From Actinomycetes bacterium (GTDB lineage Bacteria > Actinomycetota > Acidimicrobiia > Acidimicrobiales > Palsa-688), in the NCBI GenBank assembly GCA_021816565.1, contig JAKAXN010000077.1:1-14373 (forward strand): 14,373 bases of DNA, written 5' to 3'. Below the pieces are notes generated by a model, which was given only the letters and a program-made list of their open reading frames with translations, did no database searches and was not told where the DNA came from. Below are positions 6,865 to 13,643 of the stretch, in pieces. The position numbers were made by a program, and so were the translations under genes. Position 1 is the stretch's first letter, and every line of letters begins with the position of its first letter.

Positions 6865-7950
6865 GTGCCGGCCGAACCGCAATCCAGCGCCACCGAGGAC
6901 CAGATCCGCCTGTTCGCCTTCAGGGTCTGGAACTACAAGCAGGGCGAGGTGGTCTCGCTGATGATCCACCTCGGGGACCGCCTGGGCCTGTACCGGGCCC
7001 TGGCCGAGGCCGGGACGGTCACCGCCGCGCAGCTGGCGGCCCGCACCGGCCTGGTGGAGCGGTGGGTCCTGGAGTGGCTGCGCAGCCAGGCCGCGGCGGG
7101 ACTGGTGACCTCGCGCGACGGTGAGACCTTCGGCCTCCCCCCGGAGGCGGTGCCGGTCCTGGCCGACGAGTCCGGCAGCCTGTTCTTCGCCGCCGGAGCC
7201 TTCCAGGGCGGGGTGGCGGCGCCGGATGTGGTGGACCGCCTGGCCGAGGCCTTCCGAACCGGGGTCGGGCTCAGCTACGACGACCTCGGCCCGTCAGCGG
7301 CGCACAACGTGGAGCGCATGCTCGGACCGTGGACCCGTCAGGCCCTGGTACCGGTGATCCTGCCGGCCCTGCCCGGGGTGGTGGACCGCCTGGAGGCCGG
7401 GGCCCGCGTCGCTGACGTCGGTTGCGGATCGGGGCTGGCGGTGCTGGCCATGGCCGAGGCGTTCCCGGCCTCCGCCTTCGACGGTTTCGACATCTCCGAG
7501 CACGCCATCCACCGGGCCCGGACGAAGCTGGCCGGGTCCGGGCTGACCAACGCGTCGTTCCATCTGCGCGAGGCGGCCGAGCTGCCCGATTCGCCGACCT
7601 ACGACCTGGTGCTCACTCTGGACTGCCTGCACGACATGCCTCACCCGGCCGAGGCCATGGCAGCCATCCGGCGTTCCATCACCCCCGACGGGGTGTGGCT
7701 GATCAAGGAGATCCGCGCCGCAGCCTCGTGGAGCGACAACCTGAAGAACCCGGTGCTGGCCATGATGTACGGCACCTCGGTGGCCACGTGCATGTCGTCG
7801 GCCCTGTCCGAGCCGGGCGGGGCCGGGCTGGGCACACTGGGCCTGCACACGGAGCTGGCCGAGAGCATGTGCCGGGCCGCCGGATTCAGCCGCTTCGAGA
7901 TACGCGACTTCGACGACCCGGCCAACCTCTACTACGAGGTCAGGCCCTAG
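6865..7950 (+). CDS. Class I SAM-dependent methyltransferase, Rv2258c-like
   Basis: The 361-residue cytosolic methyltransferase has two parts. An N-terminal winged-helix-like dimerisation domain (about 15-100, ending LRSQAAAGLVTSRDGETFGL) has the look of O-methyltransferase-type N-domains. The catalytic Rossmann domain starts at about 175, with SAM motif I VADVGCGSG (182-190), the acidic residue after strand 2 at D209 (GFDIS), and DCLHDM (253-258), typical of the Mycobacterium Rv2258c family. The methyl acceptor cannot be told from sequence. Start: GTG 6847 and GTG 6865 are in frame; neither has a Shine-Dalgarno. I chose 6865 because of the upstream TAGGCA, but the longer form (6 more residues) is possible. 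It likely shares a transcript with the renalase-like gene. Its last 11 bases overlap a convergent gene. Confidence 0.9.
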   Translation: MPAEPQSSATEDQIRLFAFRVWNYKQGEVVSLMIHLGDRLGLYRALAEAGTVTAAQLAARTGLVERWVLEWLRSQAAAGLVTSRDGETFGLPPEAVPVLADESGSLFFAAGAFQGGVAAPDVVDRLAEAFRTGVGLSYDDLGPSAAHNVERMLGPWTRQALVPVILPALPGVVDRLEAGARVADVGCGSGLAVLAMAEAFPASAFDGFDISEHAIHRARTKLAGSGLTNASFHLREAAELPDSPTYDLVLTLDCLHDMPHPAEAMAAIRRSITPDGVWLIKEIRAAASWSDNLKNPVLAMMYGTSVATCMSSALSEPGGAGLGTLGLHTELAESMCRAAGFSRFEIRDFDDPANLYYEVRP

Positions 7951-8470
7951 CCCGACCGGTCCGGCGCCGGGACCAGACCACAACCAGAGCCCCGACGGCA
8001 GTGACCGACCCGGCGATGACCGCCGGCAGGTACGACCCGATCCCCGACGGGGCGGCCGGGCGGCGCAGGGCCAGAAGGTCCGGATGGCCGGGGACGGCCA
8101 CAGCCGTCACGATCCGGCCGGACTCCAGGAGCTTCCGGCTGCCGCCGATCACCTGCTCGTAGGTGTGACCGCCCAGGGTGTAGCTGCCGCTGCAGCGCCA
8201 GTACTCGATGCCCATGCCCACGCCGGAGCTGATCCCCAGGCACCTGGTGACGGTGACCTCCACCGGCACCCCCCGGCTGCGGAGGGCGTGCTGGCGGGAG
8301 TCGTTGGCGGCTCCCCCCACGGCCAGCCCGACGCTCAGGGCGGCCATGGCGATCAGCGCCACCAGGGCCAGTACCCGCCCGACCCGGCGGCCGTCGACGC
8401 CCACGCCGCCCCCGCCACCGCGGATGTACCCGCTCGGAACCGGTTCGCGACCCGGGGGGGCGGCCTGCAT
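7940..8470 (-). CDS. DUF3592-like two-helix membrane protein
   Basis: The 176-residue protein has a Gly-rich basic N-terminus, a transmembrane helix at about 31-53, an extracytoplasmic domain (about 55-145) and a second helix at about 147-166 followed by the basic tail SRRRTGRARA. The domain contains RGVPVEVTVTRC, SYTLGGHTYEQVIGG and AVAVPGHPDLLAL, the order of strands seen in DUF3592 proteins; C77 and C93 could form a disulfide if this part is outside the membrane. Function is unknown. The ATG is supported by TACACT six bases upstream and has no Shine-Dalgarno. The stop lies inside the end of the convergent methyltransferase gene. The gene is divergent from the NCS1 permease. Confidence 0.75.
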   Translation of the reverse strand: MQAAPPGREPVPSGYIRGGGGGVGVDGRRVGRVLALVALIAMAALSVGLAVGGAANDSRQHALRSRGVPVEVTVTRCLGISSGVGMGIEYWRCSGSYTLGGHTYEQVIGGSRKLLESGRIVTAVAVPGHPDLLALRRPAAPSGIGSYLPAVIAGSVTAVGALVVVWSRRRTGRARA

Positions 8471-8476
8471 CGGCTC

Positions 8477-8482
8477 AGTGTA
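8477..8482 (-). promoter_or_regulatory. -10 element (TACACT) of a leaderless membrane-protein gene
   Basis: On the minus strand TACACT matches TAnnnT and four of six bases of TATAAT, and ends six bases (GAGCCG) before the ATG at 8468-8470. This is the same spacing as TAGCTT before 5849 and TTTACT before 2806. No clear -35 was found. Confidence 0.5.
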
Positions 8483-8518
8483 GAGGGACCGGGCGCCTAC
8501 CGAACGGCCTGCTCCTGG

Positions 8519-8524
8519 TACCTT
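8519..8524 (+). promoter_or_regulatory. Candidate -10 element (TACCTT) of the permease gene
   Basis: TACCTT, part of the AT-richer patch TACCTTTTACCT in an otherwise GC-rich divergent spacer (8471-8589), would place transcription start near 8531 and give a leader of about 59 bases. That leader contains a 6-bp hairpin (CGGCGG 8535-8540 with CCGCCG 8547-8552) and a weak GGGAAAG ribosome site at 8576-8582, seven bases before the GTG. Confidence 0.3.
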
Positions 8525-8589
8525 TTACCTCTTCCGGCGGAGCACGCCGCCGACGGCACGGGTCGTTAACAGATCGGGAAAGACGAAGC

Positions 8590-10068
8590 GTGGCTCTGCA
8601 AACCGAAGAATCGGTCTACGAGGCGTTCAAGGTCGAGCAGCACGGGATCGACCTGATCCCCGAGACCGAGCGGCACATGACCCCCTCCGGCCTGTTCTGG
8701 CTGTGGGCGGGGGGCATCTGGAACGTGGAGTTCCTGGTCTACGGCGCCCTCATCATGACCTTCGGGCTGTCGTTCGGCCAGGCCGTCCTGGCCATCCTGG
8801 TCGGCAACGTCTTCTACTTCTTCCTGGGGCTGCTGAGCCTCCAGGGCCCGGCCACCGGCACCACCGCCCTGATGGTCAGCCGGGCCCCGTTCGGGAGCAA
8901 CGGGAACCGCCTGGTCGCCTTCTTCAACTGGGTGACCCAGGTGGGCTTCGAGGTCGAGGGCCTGGCCCTGATCGTGCTGGTCACCGTGCAGATGTTCAAC
9001 CACGAGGGCGTCCACAGCTCCACCGGGCTGAAGGCCGGCATCATCGTGGTGGCCGTGGCCGTCCAGTTCGTGGTGCCGTTCCTCGGCCACGCCACCATCA
9101 CCAAGGTGCTGCGCTGGCTGTCGGTGGTCTTCATCGTGCTCTTCGCGGTCATGGCCGTACTCGTGGTTCCCCACGTCGACCTGAGCCGGGTGCACCAGCA
9201 CGCCTCGTGGGCCGACTGGACCACGGCCCTGGTGCTCCTGGTGTCGGCCGGCGGTCTGGGCTGGACCGAGAACGGCAACGACTACTCCCGGTACCTGCCG
9301 GCCTCCACGCCCCGGTCGCGGACGTTCTGGGCGGCCACCCTCGGCGGGGCGGTGCCGTCCATCGCCCTGGAGCTGCTCGGGGCCGCCGCGTTCGTGGTCA
9401 GCCCCACCCTGGAGAAGCTGCAGGGCCCGCAGACCTCCCAGGTGCTCAACGCCCTGCCCACGTCGTTCGCCTCGTGGTTCTTCTGGCCGTTCCTGATCCT
9501 GGCCATCCCGCAGCTCTTCGCCATCAACACCCTCGACCTGTACTCCTCGGGCGTGACCCTGCAGGCCCTCGGGGCGCCGGTGAAGCGGTGGGGGGCGGTG
9601 GTGATCGACACGGTGGTGGCCGGGGTGGTGACCGCCGTCGTGATCTTCAGCGGAAACTTCGTGGCCGACCTGTCCGGGTTCCTCGACTACATCGTGGTGT
9701 GGCTGGCCCCCTGGTTCGGGATCGTCCTGGTGGACTACCTGCTGCGCCGGGGCCGCTACCACGCCCGGTCCCTGGTGGCCCGCCGTGGCGGCCTCTACTG
9801 GCGCAACGGGGGGATCAACTGGAGGGCCATGGTCGCCCTGGTGGTCGGCGGCGCGGCGGCCCTTATGTGGACCGACGCCCTCTACTACAACCCGTCGTAC
9901 CTCGGCCCCATCGCGCACCGCACCAACGGCGCCGACTTCAGCTGGCTGATCGGCATCGTGGTGGGAGGGGCCGTCTACGCCCTCCTGGCCGCCCGCAGCG
10001 TGCGCGAGGAGGTCTCCGGCCGGGCCCACGCCGAGGCCGAGCGGGACCTGGTCCTCGACCCGGCCTGA
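8590..10068 (+). CDS. NCS1-family permease (cytosine/purine/allantoin type)
   Basis: The 492-residue membrane protein is predicted to have about 12 helices. It begins with HGIDLIPETERHMTPSGLFW (18-37), the cytosolic lead-in typical of NCS1 proteins. It has SRAPFGSNGNRL (97-108), matching the family's SR-fG-G segment, and NDYSRYLP (230-237), the conserved DySRy signature of cytosine-permease-like members. The family imports nucleobases, hydantoins, allantoin or related N-heterocycles with H+ or Na+; the substrate here is unresolved. The start is GTG with a weak GGGAAAG Shine-Dalgarno. The gene is 153 bases upstream of, and co-directional with, the monooxygenase-esterase fusion, but tandem hairpins lie between them, so a shared transcript is uncertain. 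Confidence 0.9.
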   Translation: MALQTEESVYEAFKVEQHGIDLIPETERHMTPSGLFWLWAGGIWNVEFLVYGALIMTFGLSFGQAVLAILVGNVFYFFLGLLSLQGPATGTTALMVSRAPFGSNGNRLVAFFNWVTQVGFEVEGLALIVLVTVQMFNHEGVHSSTGLKAGIIVVAVAVQFVVPFLGHATITKVLRWLSVVFIVLFAVMAVLVVPHVDLSRVHQHASWADWTTALVLLVSAGGLGWTENGNDYSRYLPASTPRSRTFWAATLGGAVPSIALELLGAAAFVVSPTLEKLQGPQTSQVLNALPTSFASWFFWPFLILAIPQLFAINTLDLYSSGVTLQALGAPVKRWGAVVIDTVVAGVVTAVVIFSGNFVADLSGFLDYIVVWLAPWFGIVLVDYLLRRGRYHARSLVARRGGLYWRNGGINWRAMVALVVGGAAALMWTDALYYNPSYLGPIAHRTNGADFSWLIGIVVGGAVYALLAARSVREEVSGRAHAEAERDLVLDPA

Positions 10069-10086
10069 CCACCAGGTCCTGCAGTC

Positions 10087-10119
10087 CGGGCGTATCGCCC
10101 GTTGTGCCCGCTTCGCGGG
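10087..10119 (+). terminator. Tandem hairpins between permease and monooxygenase genes
   Basis: Two short GC stems follow each other: CGGGCG (10087-10092)/CGCCCG (10096-10101) with loop TAT, then CCCGC (10107-10111)/GCGGG (10115-10119) with loop TTC. They begin 18 bases after the permease stop and end about 100 bases before the next start. No T-tract follows. They may end the permease transcript or attenuate read-through. Confidence 0.4.
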
Positions 10120-10205
10120 GCGGGTCGCCTCCCGGAGCGGACCGGAGATGTGGGAAACTGCGGTCGAGGAGGCGACCACGGGGGGCCGCCACCGGGACAG
10201 CGACC

Positions 10206-10213
10206 AAGGGGGG
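10206..10213 (+). promoter_or_regulatory. Shine-Dalgarno (AAGGGGGG) deciding the fusion-gene start
   Basis: AAGGGGGG lies eight bases before GTG 10222. The reading frame is open upstream to GTG 10102, but the extra 40 residues are Gly/Arg/Pro-rich, cross the hairpin region and precede the normal start of a BVMO, so the internal GTG is preferred. Confidence 0.6.
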
Positions 10214-10221
10214 ACCCTGGA

Positions 10222-12813
10222 GTGAGCACCAACGGAAGCGGAAACAGCACCACGGCGGTGGATGTCGTGGTGGTGGGAGCGGGGTTCTCCGGCCTGTACC
10301 TGCTGCACCGCCTGCGCCAGCTCGGCCTGACCGCCCGGGCCTTCGACGCGGCATCCGACGTCGGAGGCACCTGGTACTGGAACCGGTACCCGGGAGCCCG
10401 CTGCGACATCCCCACGACCGACTACTCCTACAGCTTCGACCCGCAGCTGGAGAAGGACTGGACCTGGTCGGAGAAGTACGCCACGCAGCCCGAGATCCTG
10501 GCCTACCTGGGCCACGTCGCCGATCGCTACGACCTGCGCCGGGACATCACCTTCTCCACCCGGGTGGACTCGGCCGAATGGGACGACAAAGAAGCGCGCT
10601 GGCTGATCCGCACCGACGGCGGGGAGGAGGTCAGAGCCCGCTTCTACGTGATGGCCAGCGGCTGCCTGTCGCTGCCCAAGCGGCCGGACATCGAGGGGGC
10701 TGACCGCTTCGCCGGCGAGGTGTACCTGACCGGGCGCTGGCCCCACGAGAAGGTGGACTTCACCGGCAAGCGGGTCGCGGTCATCGGAACCGGCTCGTCG
10801 GGCATCCAGTCGATACCGCTCATAGCGGCCGAAGCGGCCAGCCTGACCGTGTTCCAGAGGACGCCGAACTTCTCCATCCCGGCGCACAACGGTCCGGCCT
10901 CGGCGGAGCGCCTGGAGGCCCTGGCCGCCGACCGCGACGGATACCGGGAGGCGGCCCGGCGGTCCCGGGGCGGGGTGCCCATGCCGGTCAACGAGCTGAC
11001 CGCGACGGCCGCCTCCGAGCAGGAGCGCCGGGAGCGATTCGAGGCGGCGTGGGAGGCCGGGGAGCTGTTCTCCATACTCGGGGTCTTCGCCGACCAGGGA
11101 TACAACCTGGCCGCCAACGACGTGGTCGCCGAGATGATCAGGGAGAAGATCCGCTCCGTCGTCGACGATCCCGAGACGGCCGAGGCCCTCTGCCCCAAGG
11201 ACCACCCGTTCGGCACGAAGCGGCCGTGCCTCGACAGCAACTACTTCGCCACCTACAACCTGCCCCACGTCCGGCTGGTGGACCTGCGCAAGCACCCCAT
11301 CGCCACCATCACCGAGACCGGGATCGACACCGTCGACGAGTCCTTCGAGTTCGACGCCATCGTCTACGCCACCGGCTTCGACGCCATGACCGGTGCTCTC
11401 GTGTCGGTGGACGTCACCGGCCGGGACCGGGTCACGCTGAAGGAGAAGTGGGCCGACGGCCCATCCACCTACCTCGGCCTGACCACCACCGGGTTCCCCA
11501 ACTTCTTCGCCATCACCGGCCCGGGAAGCCCGTCGGTGCTCTCGAACATGGTCGTGTCCATCGAGCAGCACGTGGAGTGGGTGACCGACTGCCTCGCCTA
11601 CATGCGCGACCACGGGTTCGAGACCGTCGAGCCGACCGACACCGCTGAGGACGGCTGGAACCAGCACAACAGCGACTGCGCCTCCATAACCCTGCACCCG
11701 ATGGCCAACTCCTGGTACATGGGCGCCAACGTCCCGGGCAAGCCCCGGGTCTTCTACCCCTACATCGGCGGCGTGGACTTCTACCGGGCGGCCTGCGAGG
11801 AGGTGCAGGCCAAGGGCTACCTGGGCTTCCGCTTCGGCGGCCCGGGCGGGGGCCAGTGCCACGACGGGGTCGTCAGGGAGCTGCAACCCGACGTCAACAT
11901 GGTGCTCGACGTCATGGCCACCCTGGGGCTGCCTCCGCTCGAGTCCCTCCCGGTGGCCGACGCCCGGGCGTTCATGGAGGCCACCGCGACCCAGAGCCCG
12001 CCCGGGCCGGAGGTCGGCGAGGTGGTCGACGGGGTGCTGCCCGGCCCCGCCGGCGACCTGGAGTACCGGCTGTACCGGCCGTCGTCGTCGGGACCCCACC
12101 CGGTGGTGGCCTACTTCCACGGCGGCGGCTGGGTGCTCGGCAGCCACGTCTCGGACGATCCGCTGTGCCGGGACCTCTGCGTCCGATCCGACGCGGTCAT
12201 CGTGTCGGTCAACTACCGCCACGCCCCGGAGGCCCGCTTCCCGGCGGCCGCCGATGACGCCTTCGCCGCGCTGCAGTGGATCGCCGCCAACGCCATCGAG
12301 CTCGGCGGCATCCCCGGGCAGCTGGCCGTGGCCGGCTGGAGCGCCGGCGGCAACGTGGCCGCCGTGGCCTGCCAGCTGGGCCGGGACACCGGCGGACCGG
12401 ACATCGCCGGGCAGCTGCTGCTGACCCCGGTCACCGACTGCACCTTCGACCGGCCTTCCTACCGGGAGAACGCCGACGGCTACGTGCTCACCCGGCCGCT
12501 GATGGAGTGGTTCTGGGACCACTACGCCGACCCGGCCGACCGGGCCCACCCGAAGGCGTCGCCCATCCGGGGGGATCTGGCCGGGCTGCCCCCGGCGGTG
12601 ATCGTCACCGCCGACTTCGACCCGCTGCGCGACGAGGGCCAGGCCTACGCCGCCGCCCTGGCCGAGGCCGGGGTCCCGGTGCAGCACATCCGGGCCCGGG
12701 GCCACATCCACACGTCGGTGCCCATGGTGGACGTGGTGCTGTCGGGGGCCTTCGTCCGGGAGGAGATGGCGGCGGCCCTGCGGGCGTTCTTCCCGGCAGC
12801 GGTCCGGGCCTAG
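10222..12813 (+). CDS. Baeyer-Villiger monooxygenase fused to HSL-type esterase
   Basis: The 863-residue protein has two complete enzymes. Residues 1-540 resemble phenylacetone monooxygenase: FAD motif GAGFSG (19-24), the type I BVMO motif [15 protein letters not shown] (48-62), NADPH motif GTGSSG (189-194), catalytic-type Arg in GTKR (R334), ATGFD (383-387), and [15 protein letters not shown] (497-511). Such enzymes use FAD, NADPH and O2 to turn ketones into esters or lactones. Residues about 553-863 are a full hormone-sensitive-lipase-family (alpha/beta hydrolase 3) esterase: cap helix [20 protein letters not shown] (554-573), oxyanion HGGGW (633-637), nucleophile S707 in GWSAGG, D800 in DFDPLRDE and His at 828/830 in GHIHTS. 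The linker is about 13-15 residues. Odd point: the fingerprint FxGxxxHxxxWP reads [12 protein letters not shown] (163-174), with Leu169 in the His place. Inference: ketone oxidation coupled to ester hydrolysis in one chain, if the oxygenase remains active. Cytosolic; no signal peptide. Confidence 0.93.
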   Translation: MSTNGSGNSTTAVDVVVVGAGFSGLYLLHRLRQLGLTARAFDAASDVGGTWYWNRYPGARCDIPTTDYSYSFDPQLEKDWTWSEKYATQPEILAYLGHVADRYDLRRDITFSTRVDSAEWDDKEARWLIRTDGGEEVRARFYVMASGCLSLPKRPDIEGADRFAGEVYLTGRWPHEKVDFTGKRVAVIGTGSSGIQSIPLIAAEAASLTVFQRTPNFSIPAHNGPASAERLEALAADRDGYREAARRSRGGVPMPVNELTATAASEQERRERFEAAWEAGELFSILGVFADQGYNLAANDVVAEMIREKIRSVVDDPETAEALCPKDHPFGTKRPCLDSNYFATYNLPHVRLVDLRKHPIATITETGIDTVDESFEFDAIVYATGFDAMTGALVSVDVTGRDRVTLKEKWADGPSTYLGLTTTGFPNFFAITGPGSPSVLSNMVVSIEQHVEWVTDCLAYMRDHGFETVEPTDTAEDGWNQHNSDCASITLHPMANSWYMGANVPGKPRVFYPYIGGVDFYRAACEEVQAKGYLGFRFGGPGGGQCHDGVVRELQPDVNMVLDVMATLGLPPLESLPVADARAFMEATATQSPPGPEVGEVVDGVLPGPAGDLEYRLYRPSSSGPHPVVAYFHGGGWVLGSHVSDDPLCRDLCVRSDAVIVSVNYRHAPEARFPAAADDAFAALQWIAANAIELGGIPGQLAVAGWSAGGNVAAVACQLGRDTGGPDIAGQLLLTPVTDCTFDRPSYRENADGYVLTRPLMEWFWDHYADPADRAHPKASPIRGDLAGLPPAVIVTADFDPLRDEGQAYAAALAEAGVPVQHIRARGHIHTSVPMVDVVLSGAFVREEMAAALRAFFPAAVRA

Positions 12814-12843
12814 ACCGTCACCCGCCCGGACCTGCTCGAGGCG

Positions 12844-13623
12844 GTGGCCTCGGCGATCATCGAGGTGAGCGCCGAGGCCATCGAGGCGCGCTTCGAGGCT
12901 CTGGCCGCCGGGGACGTGGCCATGAAGGCCCCCGGCGAGGTGGTGACGGTGGCCGACCGGGAGGCCGAGCGGCTCCTGACCCGACGGCTGGTGGGACTGC
13001 TGGCCGCCCCGGTGGTGGGTGAGGAGGCGTGCTCGGCCCGACCGGAGCTGCTGGACGCCCTCGGCTCGGAGCGGGCCTGGCTGGTCGACCCGCTCGACGG
13101 CACCGCCAACTTCGTCTCGGGGTCACCCGACTGGGCGGTGATGGCCGCCCTGGTCGAGCACGGCGAGGCGGTGGCGTCATGGATCTGGCAGCCGCTGTCA
13201 CGCCGGATGTTCGTGGCGGAGCGGGGCGCCGGGGCCCGGCTCAACGGGACCCCCCTGGCCGTGGTCCCCTCGGCGCCGGACCGCCCGGGCGGGGCGGTGC
13301 TGCGGCGCTTCCTCGACGCCGGGACCCTGGAGCGGGTGGACAGCCCGGCGGTGCGCGACCGGCTGGGCCCGGTCGGGCCGGGCCGCTACTGCGCCGGGGT
13401 GGAGTACCCGCTGCTGATCGCCGGCGACCAGGACTTCGTGCTGTTCTGGCGCACGCTGCCGTGGGACCACGTCCCCGGGGCGCTGCTGCTGGAGGAGGCC
13501 GGCGGGGTGGCGGCCCGCCCTGACGGATGCGCGTACCGCCCTGCCGACCGGGCCGGCCGGGGTCTCCTGGCCGCTTCGAACCGGGCGGTCTGGGACCAGG
13601 TGCAGCGGACGCTGTTCGCCTGA
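12844..13623 (+). CDS. Inositol monophosphatase family phosphatase
   Basis: The 259-residue Mg2+-dependent phosphatase is of the IMPase/FBPase/CysQ superfamily. Visible ligands are E60/E61 in VVGEEA, the motif A core WLVDPLDGTANF (79-90; D82 and D85 bind metal) and motif B WDHVPGALLLEEAGG (207-221; D208), where the usual WDxAAG reads WDHVPG. The N-terminal VTVADREAERLL (34-45) is also typical. The substrate could be inositol phosphate, histidinol phosphate or another sugar phosphate; it cannot be told from sequence. The GTG start lies 30 bases after the fusion stop, has only a weak CGAGG nearby and leaves a short first helix. The frame is open back to the preceding stop, and no better ATG/GTG exists. 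Translation may be coupled to the upstream gene. It converges on the DUF1206 gene with a 20-base gap. Confidence 0.88.
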   Translation: MASAIIEVSAEAIEARFEALAAGDVAMKAPGEVVTVADREAERLLTRRLVGLLAAPVVGEEACSARPELLDALGSERAWLVDPLDGTANFVSGSPDWAVMAALVEHGEAVASWIWQPLSRRMFVAERGAGARLNGTPLAVVPSAPDRPGGAVLRRFLDAGTLERVDSPAVRDRLGPVGPGRYCAGVEYPLLIAGDQDFVLFWRTLPWDHVPGALLLEEAGGVAARPDGCAYRPADRAGRGLLAASNRAVWDQVQRTLFA

Positions 13624-13643
13624 GGCGGTCCCGGCCGGGGCGG

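Noticed and set aside
8531..8589. A possible riboswitch in the leader of the NCS1 permease
   Set aside because: Purine- or guanidine-type riboswitches would be reasonable for such a transporter, but the ~59-base leader holds only a 6-bp hairpin and is too short and lacks the conserved cores I know.
10102..10221. A 40-residue N-terminal extension of the monooxygenase from GTG 10102
   Set aside because: The extension overlaps the hairpin region, is Gly/Arg/Pro-rich, and lies upstream of a well-placed Shine-Dalgarno and the normal BVMO N-terminus.
8566..12711. A 1381-codon open frame on the minus strand, antisense to the permease and the monooxygenase-esterase
   Set aside because: Its translation is low-complexity His/Gly/Asp/Gln/Pro-rich with no recognisable domain. 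It mirrors the GC-biased third positions of two convincing sense genes and merges antisense of both. Such shadows are expected at this GC content.
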